DNA of 64,000 nucleotides from Corallococcus silvisoli (GTDB lineage Bacteria; Myxococcota; Myxococcia; Myxococcales; Myxococcaceae), in NCBI RefSeq assembly GCF_009909145.1, contig NZ_JAAAPJ010000013.1, positions 186,001 to 250,000 on the forward strand. Reading direction: 5' to 3'. Each line of letters begins with the position of its first letter. Position 1 is the first letter of the stretch. The notes beneath the pieces are model-generated. The model was not told the DNA's origin, did not search any database, and saw only the letters and a list, made by a program, of their open reading frames with translations. The position numbers and the translations under genes are program-made. This document shows, one piece after another, positions 36,317 to 45,045 of this stretch.

Positions 36317-38074
36317 TCACGGATGCGCGGAGGGCGCGGGGCCGGCGACACGCTCCAGGGGCACGGGGTGCGCGTGCGCGGCGACAGGCTCCATGGGCGC
36401 GGGCTGCATGAGGCCTGCGCCCAGGAGCGCCCCCTCCATCGAGCCGTGCATCCGCCCTTCGAGCAGGTGCTTCGCGATCGGCTCGAGCGCGGCCTCCAGA
36501 TGGGGCGGCACCTTTACCAGGGCCAGGTGCGCGCTGCGCACGGCGAGGAACTCCGCCAGGTACTGGAGCGTCGCCACACCGGCGGCGTCCACGAGCGACA
36601 CCCGCGACAGGTCGACGACCACGAGCTTCGCCCAGGGCGGGCCGTCCACGAGGTCGTAGAGCTTCAGGTGGTTGATGAACAGGATGGGCCCGTCCACGCG
36701 CGCGACCATGAGGTCCAGCGCTTCGGGGGTGTTGGGCGTTTCGGGGGCCTGCGTGTGCAGGTTGCGCTGCAGCTGCGACGCATCCGTCACCCGCTGCACC
36801 TCCAGCCGCAGGGCGCCATGGCGCCGCACGTAGAGGATGCTCGCCAGCGCGAGCCCGGCCCCGATCCCGGCGAACACGTTGAACACCGCGATACCCAGCG
36901 CGGTGACGAGCACCACGCTCAACGTCGACTTGGATTGATTCCACATGGCGACAAGGCCCTCCAGATTGAGCAGGCGCACCCCCACCACCAGCAGGATGGC
37001 GGTGAGTGCGGCAATGGGGATTCGCGCCACCAGGGACGCGAGCAGCGCCATGGCCACGAAGAGCCACAGTGCGTGCAGGACGGAAGCAGCGCGGGTGCGC
37101 GCACCCGCTTGAATGGAAGCGCTGGCGCGCACGATGGCGCCCATCACCGGGAAGCCACCCACGAGTCCGGCGGTCATGTTGGCCAGGCCTTGCGCCATCA
37201 GGTCCTGGTCCAGGTCACTCTGGGTGCGCGCCCCCGTGAGCGTGTCCAGCGAGCTGGTCGCGAGCAGCGAGCCCAGCGACGCGAGCAACGCGAGGCCGAA
37301 CGCCGCCGGCAGGAGCGACGCGAGGTGCACGCCCTCGAAGGACGGCAGCGTCGGCATGGGCAGCGACCGCGGCAGGGCGCCCACCGCGTCGTAGCCCACC
37401 CCGAGCGTGACCATGAGCACGGTGCCGAGCGTCAGCCCCACGAGGACCGCGGGGATGCGCTTGTGGAGCCGGGGCAGCCCCACCATGGCCAGCGCCGTGA
37501 GGGCTCCGGCCGCGACCCCGAGCCACCCCACGTGGTCGCCCCAGGTGCGCCGCAGCACGAGCGCCACGGCGTTCGCATGCGTGTCCTCCACCGCGAACAG
37601 CCGCGGCAGCTGCGTGTTGAGCAGCAGAAGCCCGATGCCCACCGTGAAGCCCATCACCACTGGCCGGGGAATGAGCCGCGCGAACCGGCCGGCGCGCACG
37701 AGCCCCAACGCCACCTGCATGGCGCCCGCGAGCACCGTGGCGATGGCGAGGCCCGCGGCCCCATGCGCCGCCACGATGGCCGCGGCCATGGGCAGCAGCG
37801 CCGCCTCCGGGCCGGTGACCTGGAAGCGGCTGCCACTGAGCAGCCCGCCCACGACGCCGGCCACCACGCCGGAGACGAGCCCCACGCTCGCGGGCAGTCC
37901 CGCCGCGGTGGCGAGCGCGACATTGAGGGGAAGGGCCACGCACGCCACGCTCAGGCCGGCGGCCGCGTCGGCTGGCAGGCTGCTGGGCTGCACCATCTCG
38001 CGCCAGCTTTGGAGGAGCTCGCCCGCACGGCGGGTCGAGAAGGGTCGCTTGGAGAGAGCGGTCGTCGAACGCAT
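36317..38074 (-). CDS. SulP-family anion transporter with STAS domain (module 1)
   Basis: 585 residues from ATG 38074. The transmembrane core (about 25-420, some 11-14 helices) includes the SulP signatures LPASVGLVSGVVAGVVGGLL, FQVTGPEAALLPMAAAI and QGLANMTAGLVGGFPVMGAI. A cytoplasmic STAS domain follows (about 440-545, VDGPILFINHLKLYD, VVVDLSRVSLVDAAGVATL) with Ser and Asp of the usual anti-sigma-antagonist-like loop, and then a Pro/Ala/His-rich tail. SulP proteins carry sulfate, bicarbonate or dicarboxylates. It is divergent from its own histidine kinase/NtrC pair at 38247, across a 172-bp region rich in inverted repeats. Confidence 0.92.
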   Translation of the reverse strand: MRSTTALSKRPFSTRRAGELLQSWREMVQPSSLPADAAAGLSVACVALPLNVALATAAGLPASVGLVSGVVAGVVGGLLSGSRFQVTGPEAALLPMAAAIVAAHGAAGLAIATVLAGAMQVALGLVRAGRFARLIPRPVVMGFTVGIGLLLLNTQLPRLFAVEDTHANAVALVLRRTWGDHVGWLGVAAGALTALAMVGLPRLHKRIPAVLVGLTLGTVLMVTLGVGYDAVGALPRSLPMPTLPSFEGVHLASLLPAAFGLALLASLGSLLATSSLDTLTGARTQSDLDQDLMAQGLANMTAGLVGGFPVMGAIVRASASIQAGARTRAASVLHALWLFVAMALLASLVARIPIAALTAILLVVGVRLLNLEGLVAMWNQSKSTLSVVLVTALGIAVFNVFAGIGAGLALASILYVRRHGALRLEVQRVTDASQLQRNLHTQAPETPNTPEALDLMVARVDGPILFINHLKLYDLVDGPPWAKLVVVDLSRVSLVDAAGVATLQYLAEFLAVRSAHLALVKVPPHLEAALEPIAKHLLEGRMHGSMEGALLGAGLMQPAPMEPVAAHAHPVPLERVAGPAPSAHP

Positions 38075-38076
38075 GG

Positions 38077-38099
38077 ACGACACGCCTTTCAGGTGTCGT
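38077..38099. promoter_or_regulatory. Inverted repeat next to the SulP-1 start
   Basis: ACGACAC at 38077-38083 and GTGTCGT at 38093-38099 form a perfect 7-bp inverted repeat with a 9-base gap, immediately upstream of the SulP start codon. It could be an operator or an RNA hairpin over the ribosome site. The same stretch includes TGGCACG, which resembles a sigma-54 -24 box but lacks a good -12 box. Confidence 0.4.
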
Positions 38100-38134
38100 G
38101 CCAGGGGCCGTGTCAGAGGGAGGCGTGCCCCCGC

Positions 38135-38191
38135 TGTCGGTCCACACCAGCAGCGCCCTGTCGGCTCCGACCAACACTGTTGGGACCGACA
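38135..38191. promoter_or_regulatory. Cluster of TGTCGG/CCGACA sites between SulP-1 and its kinase
   Basis: TGTCGGTCC at 38135-38143, GTCGGCTCCGAC at 38160-38171 (an inverted repeat in itself) and GGACCGACA at 38183-38191 lie in the divergent control region. The first and last are inverted copies of each other. GGACCGAC also occurs at 50838-50845, ahead of the second SulP gene. This is a candidate binding region for the NtrC-like activators of the two modules. Confidence 0.5.
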
Positions 38192-38246
38192 GACGGCCGT
38201 GCGAAGGGACGGGCCGTGCGCACGGGCGCGGGTTAGATTGCGCGCC

Positions 38247-39743
38247 ATGTTGGTGCTTCGACTGCGTGCCCGGCTCCTGTTGTCCTACGCCGTGGTCACC
38301 GCGCTGCTGTTGGCCGCGTTCTCACAGATGGCCGTGGGCCTCATGCACACCCACGAGGTGGTGGCGAGCGTGGGCCAAGAGGAGCTCGCGTCCTTCGAGC
38401 GGGAGCAGCGGGTGTACGTCGCGGCCTGGGCGCTCGAACTGGCGGTGCGGCGCGGCGTGGTGGCCTGCGAGCAGCACGACAGCAGCGCGGCCTCCGTGCA
38501 CCGCGCTGTCGCCAGCGCGCGCCAGGATCTCCAGACCGCGCTCGGCGCCGGCTCGGAGCGACTCGACGCGGGCTTCCGCGCGAGCGCCCAGGACTATGTG
38601 CAGTACGCCCTGCAACTGGAGCAGGCCGGCACCTGTGAGTCGATGCTGTCGTTCCCCCTCCGTGAGCGGCGGCTGCACCTGGATGAGGTCCTCACCACGG
38701 TGTGGTCCGAGCGCACGCGGGACATGCGCCTGGCCATCCAGGCGAAGGAGGACCACGCGCGCGCCATCGGCTCGGCGTCGCTGCGTTCCGGCGGACTCTT
38801 CGGCCTCCTGGGCATCCTCGCCGCGGGAGCGCTCGCCCTGTCGCAGGCGCGCGCGGTGTCGAACTCGGTGGCGCTGCTCTCCACGCATGCGCGCCGCATC
38901 GGCCAGGGGGACTTCAGCCCGCTGCCCCCCCTGCGAGGCCCCGAGGAGCTGCGCGCGCTCTCGTTGGACCTGGACCGCATGCGTGGGCGCCTGGCGGAGC
39001 TGGATCAGCTCAAGAGCGCGTTCGTGGCTTCGGTGTCCCACGACCTGCGCACGCCGCTGGCCCGGGTGCGCGAGGCCCTCTCGCTCCTGGGCGATGGCAG
39101 CACGGGCCCCCTGACGCCGCAGCAGGCCCGCGTGGTGAAGCTCGCCCAGGCCGCGTGCGAGCGGGAGATCCGCATGGTGACCTCCGTGTTGGACCTGTCG
39201 CGCGTGCAGTCCGGCCAGCCGCTGCAGCGCAACGCCGGGGCCTCGGTGGACCAGATCGTCCAGAACGTCCTCCGGGACCTTGCCTTCGAAGCGGATGAGC
39301 GCAAGGTCCAGCTGGTGTACGACCCCGCCTCGAAGCCCGTGCGTGCGCCCATCGACGACCCCCTGGTCGAGCGCGCCCTGTCCAACCTGGTGAGCAACGC
39401 CATCGCGGTCTCCAGCGCGGGCAAGACGGTGCGCATCACGTGTGAGCTGGTGAGCCGCAAGCGCCATGGCGCCGCCAGCGCCGTTCCCGCGGTCCAGCTG
39501 TCCGTCGCGGACCAGGGCCCGGGCGTGCCCGCGCACGCGCGCGAGTGGATCTTCCGGCCCTTCGCGAGCCTCGAGGTCGGCGGGCGCCGCAGCACGGGGC
39601 TGGGCCTGACCATCGCGCGTGAGATGGTCGCCGCGCATGGCGGTGAGCTGTCGCTCGCGGACACTTCCGGGCCTGGCGCCACCTTCACCTTCTGGATTCC
39701 CCTTGAAGACTCCGCGTCCCCCGGAGGCCGCCTTGACGCCTGA
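38247..39743 (+). CDS. Sensor histidine kinase (module 1)
   Basis: 498 residues from ATG 38247. A first membrane helix (about 12-30) and a second (about 185-205) flank an extracytoplasmic sensor of about 150 residues with Cys in VACEQHD and TCESML. A HAMP-like segment leads to a HisKA domain with phospho-acceptor His265 in VASVSHDLRTPLAR, then a HATPase with N-box ERALSNLVSNAIAV, G1 VADQGPGVP and G2 GGRRSTGLGLTIAREM. It overlaps the NtrC-like gene, with which it forms a two-component system, and faces away from SulP-1. The sensor fold is not recognised. Confidence 0.92.
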   Translation: MLVLRLRARLLLSYAVVTALLLAAFSQMAVGLMHTHEVVASVGQEELASFEREQRVYVAAWALELAVRRGVVACEQHDSSAASVHRAVASARQDLQTALGAGSERLDAGFRASAQDYVQYALQLEQAGTCESMLSFPLRERRLHLDEVLTTVWSERTRDMRLAIQAKEDHARAIGSASLRSGGLFGLLGILAAGALALSQARAVSNSVALLSTHARRIGQGDFSPLPPLRGPEELRALSLDLDRMRGRLAELDQLKSAFVASVSHDLRTPLARVREALSLLGDGSTGPLTPQQARVVKLAQAACEREIRMVTSVLDLSRVQSGQPLQRNAGASVDQIVQNVLRDLAFEADERKVQLVYDPASKPVRAPIDDPLVERALSNLVSNAIAVSSAGKTVRITCELVSRKRHGAASAVPAVQLSVADQGPGVPAHAREWIFRPFASLEVGGRRSTGLGLTIAREMVAAHGGELSLADTSGPGATFTFWIPLEDSASPGGRLDA

Positions 39744-41178
39744 GCCCCCCGTCCAGCAGCCCCATGTGCTCCTGGTGGACGATGACCTCCAGCTCGCGGA
39801 GCTGATGTCCATGCGGATGACTTCACGCGGCTACCGCGTGACCGTGGAAGGCGAGGGCAAGGCCGCCCTGCGCAGGCTCTCGCAGGAGCGCGTGGACGCG
39901 ATGGTGCTCGACCTGCGTCTGGAGGACATGGATGGCATGGATGTGCTCCGGGCCGTGCGGCAGCGTGCGCCCGAGCTGTCCGTCATCATGCTCACCGCGC
40001 ACGGCTCCATCGAAACCGCGGTGCAGGCCATGCAGGAGGGGGCCTACGGCTTCCTGACCAAGCCGTTTCACGACCACGAGCTCATGCAGAAGCTCACGCA
40101 CGCGCTCGAGCGTTCGCTGCTGCGCCAGGAGGTGGCCGAGCTGCGGCGGCGCATGGGGGAGGAAGGCGAGCCCCTGCTGCTGGGCATCAGCGAGGCCATT
40201 TCGCGCGTGCGCGAGGTGATTGCCCGCATCGCCCCCACCGACGCCACGGTCCTGCTCACCGGCGAGAGTGGCACCGGCAAGGAGCTGGCGGCGCGGATGC
40301 TCCACGTGCTCTCGCGCCGCAACACGGGGCGCTTCGTCGCCGTCAACTGCGGCGCCCTTCCGCCAGAGCTGCTGGAGAGCGAGCTGTTCGGTCACGTGAA
40401 GGGCGCGTTCTCCGGGGCCGTGCGCGAGCGCGAAGGCCTGTTTGGCGCGGCCAACGGCGGCACGCTGTTCCTGGATGAAATCGGCGAGGCGTCCCCGTCC
40501 GTGCAGGTGAAGCTCCTGCGCGTGCTACAGGAGCAGCGGCTCACGCGCGTGGGCGCGGACGTGGAGGAGCCCGTGGACGTGCGGGTGGTCGCCGCCACCA
40601 ACCGGGACCTCGCGGAAGAGGTGGCCGCGAAGCGCTTCCGCCAGGACCTCTACTTCCGGCTGCACGTGGTGCCCATCGAGCTGCCACCCCTGCGCGAGCG
40701 GCTCGAGGACATCCCCCTGCTCGCGCAACTCTTCCTGGAGCGCACGGCGAGCCGCTACGGCCTGCGTCCGCCGCGCCTGTCGCCCGCGACGGTGGAGCTG
40801 ATGCAGCGCTATGGCTGGCCGGGCAACGTCCGGGAGCTCATCCACGAGATGGAGGCCGCGGTGCTCCTGGCCGGTGCGGACGAGCTCCAGCCGCGGCATG
40901 TGCCCCGCCTGGGGCAGGCGCTGGAGCGGCCCCCGGCCGGGAGCGCGCAGCTGCCGGTGGTTCCGGCCGGGACGGAGGACCTGCCCTCGCTGCGCGAAGC
41001 CCGCGATGCCTTCGAGCGCGCCTACCTGGCGGAGGCCATGCGCCGCTGCAATGGCAGTGTCAGTGCAGCGGCGCGAATGGCCGGGCGCAACCGGAGCGAC
41101 TTCTACGACCTGCTCAAGCGGCACGGACTGTCCGCCGCTGACTTCAAGGGACCCTCCGAGGGCGGGCCCACGGGTTGA
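39733..41178 (+). CDS. NtrC-family sigma-54 activator response regulator (module 1)
   Basis: 481 residues from TTG 39733 (GGAGGCC upstream), overlapping the kinase stop by 11 bp. The receiver has acidic DDD at 16-18 and phospho-Asp60 in AMVLDLRLED. The AAA+ domain shows Walker A GESGTGKE and Walker B TLFLDEIGE, and the sigma-54 contact loop reads GAFSGA instead of GAFTGA. The C-terminal Fis-type helix-turn-helix is NGSVSAAARMAGRNRSDFYD. It should activate sigma-54 promoters when phosphorylated by the adjacent kinase. The divergent SulP-1 gene is the likely target. Confidence 0.93.
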   Translation: MTPEPPVQQPHVLLVDDDLQLAELMSMRMTSRGYRVTVEGEGKAALRRLSQERVDAMVLDLRLEDMDGMDVLRAVRQRAPELSVIMLTAHGSIETAVQAMQEGAYGFLTKPFHDHELMQKLTHALERSLLRQEVAELRRRMGEEGEPLLLGISEAISRVREVIARIAPTDATVLLTGESGTGKELAARMLHVLSRRNTGRFVAVNCGALPPELLESELFGHVKGAFSGAVREREGLFGAANGGTLFLDEIGEASPSVQVKLLRVLQEQRLTRVGADVEEPVDVRVVAATNRDLAEEVAAKRFRQDLYFRLHVVPIELPPLRERLEDIPLLAQLFLERTASRYGLRPPRLSPATVELMQRYGWPGNVRELIHEMEAAVLLAGADELQPRHVPRLGQALERPPAGSAQLPVVPAGTEDLPSLREARDAFERAYLAEAMRRCNGSVSAAARMAGRNRSDFYDLLKRHGLSAADFKGPSEGGPTG

Positions 41179-41200
41179 GCCCGCCCCTTCGCCGCGGTGG

Positions 41201-41310
41201 CTACGGCGTCCTCACGCAGACCCCGCGCTGGGGCTCCGTCTTCAGTTTGAACGACGTCTGGCCCGAGGACAGGTTGATGCCCAGGGCCGTGGTGGTCGGT
41301 GAGCTCCAGG
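41201..41310 (-). pseudogene. C-terminal remnant of an exported protein
   Basis: On the minus strand the frame reads TTTALGINLSSGQTSF, KLKTEPQRGVCVRTP, then stop at 41201. This looks like the real tail of a beta-rich secreted protein, but it has no start and its left part is lost. It abuts the AraC remnant on the other strand, so the joint marks an old rearrangement. The family is not known. Confidence 0.35.
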
Positions 41311-41582
41311 TGCTGGAGCTCCAGAAGGAGTCCGCGGACCAGCGGGAGACGGGGCTCACACCGCACCAGTTCCTGCTGCGGACGCGGGTGCTCCACGCCC
41401 TGGCCCTGCTGCGCGACACGCGAAGGCCGGTGACGGAGATTGCGTTCGACGTGGGGTTCGGGGACCTGTCGAACTTCATCCACACGTTCCGCAGGGAGCT
41501 GGGCTGCTCCCCGCGGGCCTTCCGCGAGGCGACGCCCGCGGCCTGGGCCGCCGCGAGCCTCCAGACTCAGGGCGCGCAGTAG
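41310..41582 (+). pseudogene. AraC-family DNA-binding domain remnant
   Basis: The frame 41310-41582 keeps ETGLTPHQFLLRTRVLHALALL, RRPVTEIAFDVGFGDLSNF and FRRELGCSPRAFREA, which are the second half of helix-turn-helix 1 and all of helix-turn-helix 2 of an AraC regulator. Everything before it is unrelated. The end overlaps the lipoprotein stop by 16 bp. It is a truncated gene with no plausible start of its own. Confidence 0.65.
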
Positions 41583-43042
41583 CGCACGGACTGGAGGCTG
41601 TAGCTTTCCGTCGGCATGTTGGTAGCGGTCATCAGGAGCGCCCCCATCCAGTGTCCGGGGAGCTCATGCATCAACACCCACTGCGAATAGCGGTGCAGGG
41701 CCATGTACTGGGGGCCCGGGCTCTGGTCCTTCGCGAGGCCGTTGGGCCCCCGAGTCCAGAACCGGCCCTCCCAGTTGAAGAACGTGTCGTCCGCCCCCTG
41801 GGGGGACACGCCGCGCACGGAGAGCCAAGCCATCTGGAGGCCCCTGGAGGTCATCGTGGCGCCGAACCACGGCACCTCGCCCTCCGTCGTGGACACGAGC
41901 GTTTCCGGAACACCCCCCTCGAGAACGGCCCGGACCTGCTTGAGCGGGGAAGGACGAACCGACGTCTCGCGATAGAGCAGCGACGGCTCGTCGCCCAGCA
42001 ACATGGCCGTGGGCGAATACCCCACGTCGACCACCCGCGACTGGGTCGCGGCCGACAGGCTGCCGTCGTAGCGCATCAACTGGATGCGTGACGGCTGGTC
42101 GACGCCATGGTCTTCCAGCACCATCAACAGGAACCCTCCATCCTCGAGCCCCATCACGGTCGGAGTGGAGAGCCTGACCTGCTCCTCCTTCGTCAGGAAC
42201 AGGATCCAGGGACCGCTCACCACGCCTCCGTCCAGGTCCACGACCCGCCCCAGCACCTCCTTGGCATTGCTCGTGGCGCTCCAGACCACCGCGAGCTGCT
42301 GCCCATCCCTGCTCGCGGCCACCCGCGCGGAGACCGTGACCTGGAAGTGTTGGAAGATGACGACGCCCCCCGCGGGGCCCACGGGGTTGCCCTGCTCATC
42401 CAGGTGAACGAGGCGACCTTGCGAGACGACGTCCGAGGTCACGTACCGCCCGACGTAGACCAGCGCCGGTCCACGCGCGGTCCGCACCAGGCTGACCGAG
42501 GTGATCGGAGCGGGGCCGGGCGCGACGGGCACCTGTATGACGGCCTGCAGCTTCAGGGACGCATCGAGACGGCGCACCTGGATCGTGTCCGAGCCCGCGA
42601 CGGATGCCACCAGGAAGCCCCCAGACACGGGCAGGCTGTCCACGAGGCCTCCGTACGGCGGCGTTCCCAGGGAATCCACCTGCGCCCAGGTGGCCGGATC
42701 CGCCACCCCGTCACAATCGTTGTCCAGCCCGTCGCAACGCGTCTCCGTGGCCTCGTAGTCCGCGCCATAGGAGCGCGCGGTGCATACGGGCTCATAGGCG
42801 CCGTCCACCATGGCCCGTCTGGCTCCGGCACAGACGCCCTGGGTCTTCTCGCAGGGCAGGGCCTGCGCCACGCCACTGTCGGGCGTCCCGGCGTCGTCCG
42901 TGCTGCCCGCATCCGTCCCGGCATCCACCTGCGTGCCGGCATCCGGCCCGGGGCCCGACGGGCTCGTGTTGGAACCACAGCCCACGAGCAGCAGGGCCAT
43001 CAACAACGACACGCTGCCCAACGACTTCACGACCCATTGCAT
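41567..43042 (-). CDS. MopE-like lipoprotein, paralog 1
   Basis: 491 residues from ATG 43042. A lipoprotein signal (LLMALLLVGC) is followed by an Asp/Ala/Gly/Thr-rich linker and the segment CDGLDNDCDGVADP (about residue 120), the putative metal-binding motif of MopE-type proteins. The remaining 350 residues form a beta-rich propeller-like region with repeated LPVSGGFLVASVAG-type strands. It is probably displayed on the outer membrane. It is 45% or so alike by eye to the next gene, 11 bp away on the same strand, and the two share a nearly identical Cys-rich head and ending (SxRYCAP). Confidence 0.83.
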   Translation of the reverse strand: MQWVVKSLGSVSLLMALLLVGCGSNTSPSGPGPDAGTQVDAGTDAGSTDDAGTPDSGVAQALPCEKTQGVCAGARRAMVDGAYEPVCTARSYGADYEATETRCDGLDNDCDGVADPATWAQVDSLGTPPYGGLVDSLPVSGGFLVASVAGSDTIQVRRLDASLKLQAVIQVPVAPGPAPITSVSLVRTARGPALVYVGRYVTSDVVSQGRLVHLDEQGNPVGPAGGVVIFQHFQVTVSARVAASRDGQQLAVVWSATSNAKEVLGRVVDLDGGVVSGPWILFLTKEEQVRLSTPTVMGLEDGGFLLMVLEDHGVDQPSRIQLMRYDGSLSAATQSRVVDVGYSPTAMLLGDEPSLLYRETSVRPSPLKQVRAVLEGGVPETLVSTTEGEVPWFGATMTSRGLQMAWLSVRGVSPQGADDTFFNWEGRFWTRGPNGLAKDQSPGPQYMALHRYSQWVLMHELPGHWMGALLMTATNMPTESYSLQSVRYCAP

Positions 43043-43053
43043 GTTCACAGACC

Positions 43054-44541
43054 TCAAGGAGCGCAGTAGCGGAGCGAGTGAAGGGTGTAGGCCCTGGGGG
43101 TTTCCGTGGCGGTCATCAGGAGCGCGCCCATCCACTGGCCCGGGAGCTCCTGCAGCCGAACCCAGTCGCCCTGTCGCTCCATGGGCATGCGCGCGGGTCC
43201 GGGAGTCCACTCCGTCACGACGCCCGAGGGGCTCCGGCCCCAGAGCCGTCCGTTCCACGGATAGAAGGCACTCAAGCCAGGAGTATAGGCGGCGCTCAAG
43301 GAGATCCAGGCCATCTGGAGCCCCCGGGAGGTCATCGTGGCGCCAAGCACGCCGGTCTGGCTCCACGACGTGGGCGTCAGCGTCTCCGACATGCTCGGGC
43401 CGAACAGGGATTGCACCAGGTGGACCCGGGGAAGGTGTCCGTCGGGTTCGCGGTAGAGCATCACGGGCTCCCCGACGCCGCCCTCTTCCGTGGGAGGCTG
43501 CCACAACAACATGGGAAGGGCTCCATGCGCCAGCGGGAGGAGCTTCTCTCCTTCATCCGGCGAGAGCTCTCGGTCGAAACGCTTCAGCCAGACGCGCCCC
43601 CAGAAAAAATCGCCCATGTTCTCGTTCGCCGTCATCAGGAAGCCGCCCGTCTCCAGTCCCACCACCGAGGGTGAAGAGAGAAGGAGCCCGCTCGACTGGA
43701 ACAGCGCATGAGGTGGCGTCAGGGCCTGTCCGCTCGCATCCACGGTCATGCCCCGCACCTCGTAGGATTCGAAGGTGCGGGTCCAGACCACGGCGATCCG
43801 CTCCCCATCCAGGGATGGAGCCACACGCGTGAAGACAAAGGCACTCGGTTCCTCGAAAAGAACCAGGCCCTCCGGTGAGCCGATGGGCGTCCCCTGTTCA
43901 TCCAGTGGCACGAAGCGTCCCTGCGTGACGCCGTCCGAATTCATCGCGGTGAAGAAGAGCGCGACACCGCGCGAGGTGCGCACCAACTGGGCATTCGTGA
44001 TGCGCACGAAGTCAGGAGGCAGTGGAATGAGCGATGAGCTCCGCAGGGCGAGGGCTTCATCGAACCGGAGCACCTGGATCCCCTCCGAGCTGTCGACGAA
44101 GACCATCAGGAAGCCCCCTGCCACACGGAGGCTGTCCACGGTGTTGTCAGCGGGTGCCCACTTCATCGGAGCGACGTCCGACCAGGTCGCGGGATCCGCG
44201 ACGCCGTCGCAGTCGTTGTCCAGGCCGTCGCAGCGCGTCTCTGACGCCTCGTAGTCCGCGCCATAGGAGCGTGCCGTGCATACCGGCTCGTAGGCGCCAT
44301 CCACCAGCGCCCGTTTGGCACCCGCGCACACGCCCTGGGTCCGTTCGCACGGCAGGGCCTCCGCCACGCCGCTGTCGGGCATCCCCGCGTCGTCCGTGAC
44401 GCCCGCGTCGTCCGTGACGCCCGCGTCGTCCGTGACGCCCGCGTCCACTTCCGTCCCAGCATCCGGCGGCTTCGTGGAGGATCCACAGCCCACGAGCAAC
44501 AGGGCCACCACCAACGACACACTGCCCCACCACGATTGCAT
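43054..44541 (-). CDS. MopE-like lipoprotein, paralog 2
   Basis: 495 residues from ATG 44541 (GGGGACG upstream). The layout is the same as its neighbour: signal with LVVALLLVGC, a linker with three tandem VTDDAG units, the CDGLDNDCDGVADP motif, and a 350-residue beta-rich domain ending LHSLRYCAP. MopE motif proteins of Methylococcus bind copper through modified residues, but that role is only inferred here. The gene comes first in the pair, so both are probably expressed together. The linker repeats are encoded by 18-bp DNA repeats near 44396-44450. Confidence 0.83.
   Translation of the reverse strand: MQSWWGSVSLVVALLLVGCGSSTKPPDAGTEVDAGVTDDAGVTDDAGVTDDAGMPDSGVAEALPCERTQGVCAGAKRALVDGAYEPVCTARSYGADYEASETRCDGLDNDCDGVADPATWSDVAPMKWAPADNTVDSLRVAGGFLMVFVDSSEGIQVLRFDEALALRSSSLIPLPPDFVRITNAQLVRTSRGVALFFTAMNSDGVTQGRFVPLDEQGTPIGSPEGLVLFEEPSAFVFTRVAPSLDGERIAVVWTRTFESYEVRGMTVDASGQALTPPHALFQSSGLLLSSPSVVGLETGGFLMTANENMGDFFWGRVWLKRFDRELSPDEGEKLLPLAHGALPMLLWQPPTEEGGVGEPVMLYREPDGHLPRVHLVQSLFGPSMSETLTPTSWSQTGVLGATMTSRGLQMAWISLSAAYTPGLSAFYPWNGRLWGRSPSGVVTEWTPGPARMPMERQGDWVRLQELPGQWMGALLMTATETPRAYTLHSLRYCAP
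44396..44450 (-). repeat. 18-bp in-frame microrepeats in the lipoprotein linker
   Basis: Three almost perfect 18-bp units, each coding VTDDAG, stand in the linker after the lipoprotein signal. They keep frame, so copy number can change linker length without breaking the gene. The neighbouring paralog lacks them. Confidence 0.7.
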
Positions 44542-44685
44542 CGTCCCCTGACTCCCTGCGCCGACCAAAACAGAATTCAATGCAAAAACCAGAATTTACA
44601 CTGGTTCTTCCCCAGCGTCCAAAGCCTAGCATGGCCGCCGCGGTCGCTAGAATGGATCCATGCAGGCGTGGGCCCTCCGGAATCC

Positions 44686-45045
44686 CTATGACCCTCGCAG
44701 CAACGCCAGCCCGCGCAGGAAGTCCTCTGGCAATGGCGACTCCACCTGGATGATCTGGCCCGTCGCGGAGGAAGGCACCTCCAGCCGCCACGCGTGTAGG
44801 GCCCGCCGTCCCACCGCGAGCGCCGCCGGATGCTTGCGCGCCTCCTCCGTGCCGTAGCGCGAATCCCCCAGCACCGGGAACCCGGCCTCCGACAGCTGCA
44901 CGCGGATCTGGTGCGTGCGCCCCGTGTCCAGGTTGATGTCCAGCAGCGCCCCTTCGCGGAACCGCTCGCGCACCGTGAACGTCAGCGCCGCCCTCCGCGC
45001 GGAGGGCACGCGGGTGGTGAAGCGGCGCTTGCCGATACCTAGGGG
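44686..45045 (-). pseudogene. Truncated RluA-family pseudouridine synthase
   Basis: The frame ending at 44686 carries the C-terminal third of RluA-type synthases: LLDINLDTGRTHQIRVQLSE, GFPVLGDSRYG and RALHAWRLEVPS. The catalytic HRLD-x-x-TSG segment and everything before it are missing. Upstream of about 45045 the frame continues to 45180 with unrelated sequence. It cannot be a working enzyme. It is probably the end of a gene broken by a rearrangement between the MopE-like pair and the CARDB lipoprotein. Confidence 0.7.

Noticed and set aside
38088..38103. TGGCACGACACCTGAA as a sigma-54 promoter for SulP-1
   Set aside because: The -12 box lacks TTGC and the start of transcription would fall three bases before the ATG. 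Kept only as a weak possibility in the findings.
36323..38236. Long plus-strand frame opposite SulP-1
   Set aside because: Its product is Arg/Gly/His-rich with no motif; the minus-strand frame has full SulP and STAS signatures.
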